Made by a program: the position numbers and the translations under genes
The notes under the pieces: model-generated
What the model saw: only the letters and a program-made list of their open reading frames with translations
Database searches by the model: none
What the model was told of the DNA's origin: nothing
Shown: positions 40,401-46,400 of the stretch, in pieces
Position numbering within the stretch: the stretch's first letter is position 1
Layout of the letters: the number at the start of each line of letters is the position of its first letter
Source of the DNA: Cladopsammia gracilis
Lineage: Eukaryota; Cnidaria; Anthozoa; Scleractinia; Dendrophylliidae
Assembly (NCBI GenBank): GCA_022457155.1
Contig: JAJGOT010000021.1
Coordinates: 183,501 to 247,500, forward strand
Direction: 5' to 3'
Length of the DNA: 64,000 nucleotides

Positions 40401-43400
40401 AGACATGTGCAGCGGCGCAAAAATATGACAGTGATTGACAGCTTATGTTTAAGTAATGTACTTTCTTATCAGGTGTGAACGCCAATTTTCTGAAGTGATA
40501 CTTGGGAATCTCAAGTGCGCTTGCGTCAAGCTCTTGCTTGAGATACACTTAGCTTCTAGTGTGAAACCAACTGTTCACCTGTGCAGGTTTGACCATTTCC
40601 AGTGTATCCAGGATTGCAAGTGCAGGTATGAGATCCAACGGTGTTATTACAAAAAGCATCGTCATCACAGTTATCGGTGTTGGTTGCACACTCGTCGATA
40701 TCTAACAAAAAAGGAAAAATAAGATCTATCATCACGATTGTTTTGAATAGACCTTATTCGCTTGGGCGTAATGTTTTCCCAATACAAACCTCTTGGGAGT
40801 TAAATTCTTTGTCTGAACGACATCCATATTAATGTATCTTCTCAAGCGTTAACGGAAAAGAAAGAAATAATACCCAGGGGAATGACACGTGGTCTCTAAT
40901 GGGTAAACAAATACGCCCAAGCGAATAAGGTCTATTAACGTTCAGATCTAGTAGTATAAGGACATATACATACAGTCTGAAAGCTCTTGTTCCTACGGAG
41001 TCAGTGTCGAATACAAAGTCCATCGGAATGGGGGAGGTGAATAAGGGAGGAGCAAATCAAGGCAGAGGGTACCCGGAGTAAAAAAGAGAGTCTTTTATCA
41101 GAGAGTGTTGCATCAGGTTTTCAAACACCTCGAAGGCTGCGCCTCGTTTGTCAACCCACACCTTGGTGTTTGGATATCCTGATGAAAGACTCTTCCTCCT
41201 GTTTGAAATATTACATGAACGCGCGTATTGATTACATTTTTTCAATAAAAAAAAAGCTGGGAGGGAGGGAGCTACGATCTATACACCATCCAGCACACAG
41301 TGTTCCAACGTTTTGTCATAAATTGTAGCTCGAAATACCAAAAGGAAATTGCGAAAAAGATTACCATGACCCAAATTTAAGTCAATGATCCGCATAAGAA
41401 GGATAGTGCTGACCGGCAATGCACGATGGAATCTCAACATTTTTCATTGTTACTTGAACTAGTGTTCTCATTGGCCTAGACTCAAAAACCGCTAAAAAGT
41501 TAAGGTTCAAGGTGCATTTGTTTTAAGGTTTCAAGTAATTTGAGACCCAATCGCACAACATGCAATTTTTTAAAAGATATTGTATTTGGGGAACTTCATC
41601 AAAGAAGCAAAATTATTAGCTATTGTCTTCTGCTATTCTGATTGGTTAAGCACGAATATTTCCTAAATTTTGTGAGGCAAATATATTTTCTTTATTTTTA
41701 TAAGGAAATATAATTATGAACCATCAGCCTTCCCTCTATTCTTGAAATCAAAGATATTCTATGTGGGAAAGAGCCAATGCCGCAGAATAATAAAGTTTAC
41801 TATAGTTTTTATGTGGAGCATTACTTAAAAATTTCAGGTTTAGGGTGCATTTTGTCTAATCTTTTTTAAGGTTTCAAGTGATTTGAGACCCAATTGCACA
41901 AGGTGCAGTTTTTAAAAGATATTGTATTTGGGGAACTTCATCAAAGAAGCAAAATTGTTTGCTATTGTCTTCTGCTATTCTAATTGGTTAAGGAGCAACA
42001 TTTTCTAAAATATATTTGATGCAAATATGATGGATTTTCTTTCCTTTTATACCGAAATATAATTATGAACCATTAGCCCCTCCTCTATTCTTGAAACCAA
42101 AGATATTCTATGTGGGAAAGTGCCAATGCCGCAGAACAATGAAGTTTACGGTATTTAATAAGAGAAGCATTACTTAAACAAATACGATTGGACACTCACC
42201 AGTGCAATTCTCTCCACTCCCAGAATATCCCGGATGACAGGCGCAGTAATACGACCCCACAGTATTATAACAAGTCTCGTTGGCAGGACATAGATTCGGG
42301 TTGTTTATACACTCGTTAGCATCTGAAATAAAGAAAAGAAGAAAGCCCCTAAAGTGAATAAAAAGATACCCTGCATTGACGTTGAATGTTCGATTCGTTA
42401 GATATTTAGTTGTATTGTAATAGGCTATTAACATTCTTATATCAGTTGACAGCTGGGGTTGAATCGGCTTTCTCGCCGAGCTCTGATCTCTAAACTGCTC
42501 TCTATTCAGTACGAGAATTTGCATCACGTCAATATCTTGTGAATCTGTGACACCGCCGGCAGCCATAACTTTGTGCCACATAGAATACGTACTGTGAAAG
42601 GTGCATTTTTAGGAGCAAAAACAACGAAATTTCACATCATTTTCACTCGTCCCTTTGACTGTGTGATATATGGATAAACGGTTTCAAATAAATTGGTTTT
42701 AAGAAACACAACTAAACAGTGGCTCAAATGAATTTTTATTCCTAAGAGGTAACAATTCAAAACAACACATGTCACATTCTGTCATATGTTTTTGGCTTTA
42801 CACCCTAAAAGGTACTGCTATAATTCTAACTGTGGTCATTTTAGATTTAAGTACCCTAAGTGGTATCAATTTTGACCCCTAAAAGGTACGACGAGAACCC
42901 CCGTCATTTTTTATTTGAGTCCCTTCCCCTCCCCCCCCCCCCCTCGGGCGTTTAGCAAGGAGACGAGATTTGCGCTGACGTGTTACGTCTGGCTTAGATC
43001 AAAACTATCTCGTGAAGCAGTTTCAGTCATGCTCAGAATAAATATGTTTCGATCATGATTCGATCGCGATTTAGGTGAACACTTTTCATAGTGTGACTAG
43101 ACTAAACATGTTTCGCCGAGTGTGAACACAGCACAAGGCGGACAGTTAAAGTTGGTGTCGAGGATGTCCGGCTTGTAGAGAGTTTATTGTATAGAGCAGT
43201 TTTCAATTGAGTGTCGTAAAACCAAAACCAAACAGTCCAATGAACCAATCAGAGCTCGAAGCAATTACATGTCCGCGGCGCCAAGCGCGGGAAAACGCGT
43301 GCGAGCAAGTCACGATTGGTTTTGGTTTTACTTCTGATTGGTCGAGAAAGTGGCGCGAGATTTTTTAGCCAATCACAAAGCGTAGCAATGCAAAACCAAA

Positions 43401-46400
43401 GCAGTTGTGTAGTAATTACTATCGATACTCAATTAAAAACTGCTCTAACATAGAAAAGTTAACAAATTTACACCGGTTTTCCGTGGTGTGGACTCTTATT
43501 TACAACGATTTACGTCATCACATGGTCAAAATGGTGTGGACTCACGAGGCGCAGCCGAGTGAGTCAGCAACAAATTTTTGAGCATGTGATGACGTAAATC
43601 GTGGTAAATAAGTCCACACCACGGAAAACCGGTGTAAATTTGTTTTTTACAACAATATTTAGAAAAAAATACAAGGAAAAATCGAAGTCTTGTTACAAGA
43701 CGTGACAGCAAAGAAAGAGCAAGCGTTGTCTATAACTTTCTCGCAATCTGATTTTTTTTTTCAAGCGCGCGTGATGTTAGCGTCAGCACAGTTGTCTGGA
43801 CTCTCATTTACCACTCACGTCGACCAATCAGATTGCAAGTTTAGCGGCAATTGTGGTAAAATATTTGATACTCACCAGTGCAATTAATGCGTCCATCTCC
43901 AGAATATCCAAGTTTGCAATTACAGCTGTAAGATCCTCCTGTATTTTGACAAGTGGCATTGACATGGCATAAATGGGCGTTGGTTGCACACTCGTTTATA
44001 TCTTTAAGACGAAAAACAACAAAGTAAATAAGTAAACCAAACAATTATGTTACACGAGTAGGTTTTACGTAGTTTATTTTAGGCTGTTAATTTTTTCATA
44101 TTAATCGATGTTGATTCATATATGATCAAGAGATGATTATCGCTAGGTCCTGGGCACGAGTGATCGCTAGAATTCCCGTATGTCGCCCGTTGCTTCTTCA
44201 ATGTTAACTCGATCAACTCAGATTAAAAGCTTGTCGTTGCGAACTTCAGTGTCTTCATTGACCGACACTACTACTTTACTGAAAACGTTCAGATGTCTCC
44301 TTTTCCATTAACCGAGAATATCCTCTATCAGTCCCATCTGTTATTTGCTATTTTTATGTGACAAAGTTCTTGCAATTAGGTCAGGTGATAAAAAAGCTCT
44401 TCATTAGTACTTTTGCAGGGAACCAAAATAAATTTTAAGTCTGTTTTTGAATTTTCATTTTTGGCACTCTAGGGAGTAAAAGGGTTAAGAAACTAAAACA
44501 AAAACGTTTAAAAAGTTGATATTCACCAGAACACGATTTTCCATTTCCAGAGTATCCAGGTTTGCAGACGCAGGTATGAGACGCTTCGGTGTTATGACAT
44601 ACAGCATTGATATCACATGTATGTGTGTTGGTTGCGCACTCATCGATGCTGCCTGAAAAAAAAAAACGAATGTTTATGTAGCCTAGGAAAAGGTAACGAA
44701 ATAGTTTCGCAACTGCTTTTCTGGGACCCAAGTCGTGCTAAAAGATCAAGGGGGCGACCGGCAAGAATTTACAATTGACCAGTTAGGGACCGACACTGAA
44801 ATCACTAGATGCGATCCCACTAATAGGCCTTGATCACGCCCCGTAATTTTGTATAAAAACAAAAGATTTTTGCCCGCCCAACCTCGTTTTCAACTTTTTC
44901 ACTGCGAGGCTGGGCGGGCAAAAACAAAGCATTTTATTCTCCGGGGAGTCAACATGGCCGCCGCGTGATAAAGGCCTATGCTATGCATCGGCGGAAAGAC
45001 TGACAGAAGTAGGTCAAAAGCATCCGAGCGCGCTCGAACAGGTCATGATGATGTCGCCTGATTCTGACGGTCTGACGGTCAGCGGTCGCTCGCATTTACT
45101 TCCTCCTCACTCCGTTTTTTGTCCTCTGTTTGAGGGCTTGTTCTTGACGTCATCTGACCATTGGATATTTCCACCAATCAGAGTACCTGTTGTAGTACCA
45201 TTGGATATTTCCACCAATCAGAGTGCCTGTTAAAGTACCATTGGATATATCCACCAATCAGAATGCCTGTGATAGTACCATTGGATATTTTCACCAATCA
45301 GGGTACCTGTTATAGTACCATTGGATATTTCCACCAATCAGAGTACCTGTTGTAGTACCATTGGATATTTCCACCAATCAGAGTGCCTGTTATAGTACCA
45401 TTGGATATATCCACCAATCAGAGTGCCTGTTATAGTACCATTGGATATTTCCACCAATCAGAGTACCTGTTATAGTACCATTAGATATTTCCACCAATCA
45501 GAGTACCTGTTATAGTACCATTAGATATTTCCACCAATCAGAGTACCTGTTATAGTACCATTAGATATTTCCACCAATCAGAGTGCCTGTTATAGTTGTT
45601 TTTCTCCTTCAGGAATTTCAAGAATGGGACTGGATGTACTTCGTTTAGTTTGAACAACGGTTTCAGATTGCCAGAAACCAAAAAAAGACGGCTGCCAATC
45701 GCTGAAAAGAATCTTCCAAAACGCCGTTTCCTCGTGTGTCATGTGACACAATGCTACACGCTTCTTGGAGTATGGTCGTGACTAGAATGGATACTCCAAA
45801 ATCAGATTGGATCACCTCGGACACTTATTGAGAATTATATAACGTAATGTCGACACTAAAAATTTATTTTCAATAAATTTTTAAGTGTAAAAAAGAAAAT
45901 CTAAAATCCCCACTCAGGATTGAACCTGTGACCTCAGCTATAGGTTTAGGCTTACATAGCCTACCGTACCACTGTACCACCTAGCTTCTCGGGTTGCTTA
46001 GTCCTAAATTTCACTATATAAACTGCTGCCCCTAACCTCAACTGAAAGCTAACCAGTTACTCCGTTATATAAGTCTCAATAAGGTGTCCGACGTCCTTCT
46101 GGACGGTATGATTTGGGCTTCACCTTTGTCCAGGGGTTTCTACGCCCGACCCGCCATTTTGAATTGAACAAAGCCGAGAAGGCCCTGGGAACGAGGTTGG
46201 CATTTGAATGGTCCTCCACTTCGGTCAAACGTCCGAGGCGTTTTTCGATTTATTTAGTGGGATTTTATTTAATATTAAATGGAAATATGGGCAAGGATGT
46301 ATAAAAATATAGTTTACGTTGCTATATTTTGATTTTTCTCAAATTATGAGCTTTTCTCCGGAAAACTGACCAAAAGTCTTTGCGCCTGATCACAATTATG

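Noticed and set aside
42174..42581. 135-codon minus-strand frame starting upstream of exon 4
   Set aside because: The part upstream of the TATTTCAG acceptor at 42323 is intron without conserved features; the module itself is already exon 4.
45159..45597. CRISPR-like regular repeat
   Set aside because: Forty-base units directly abut without unique spacers in an animal intron; it is a minisatellite.
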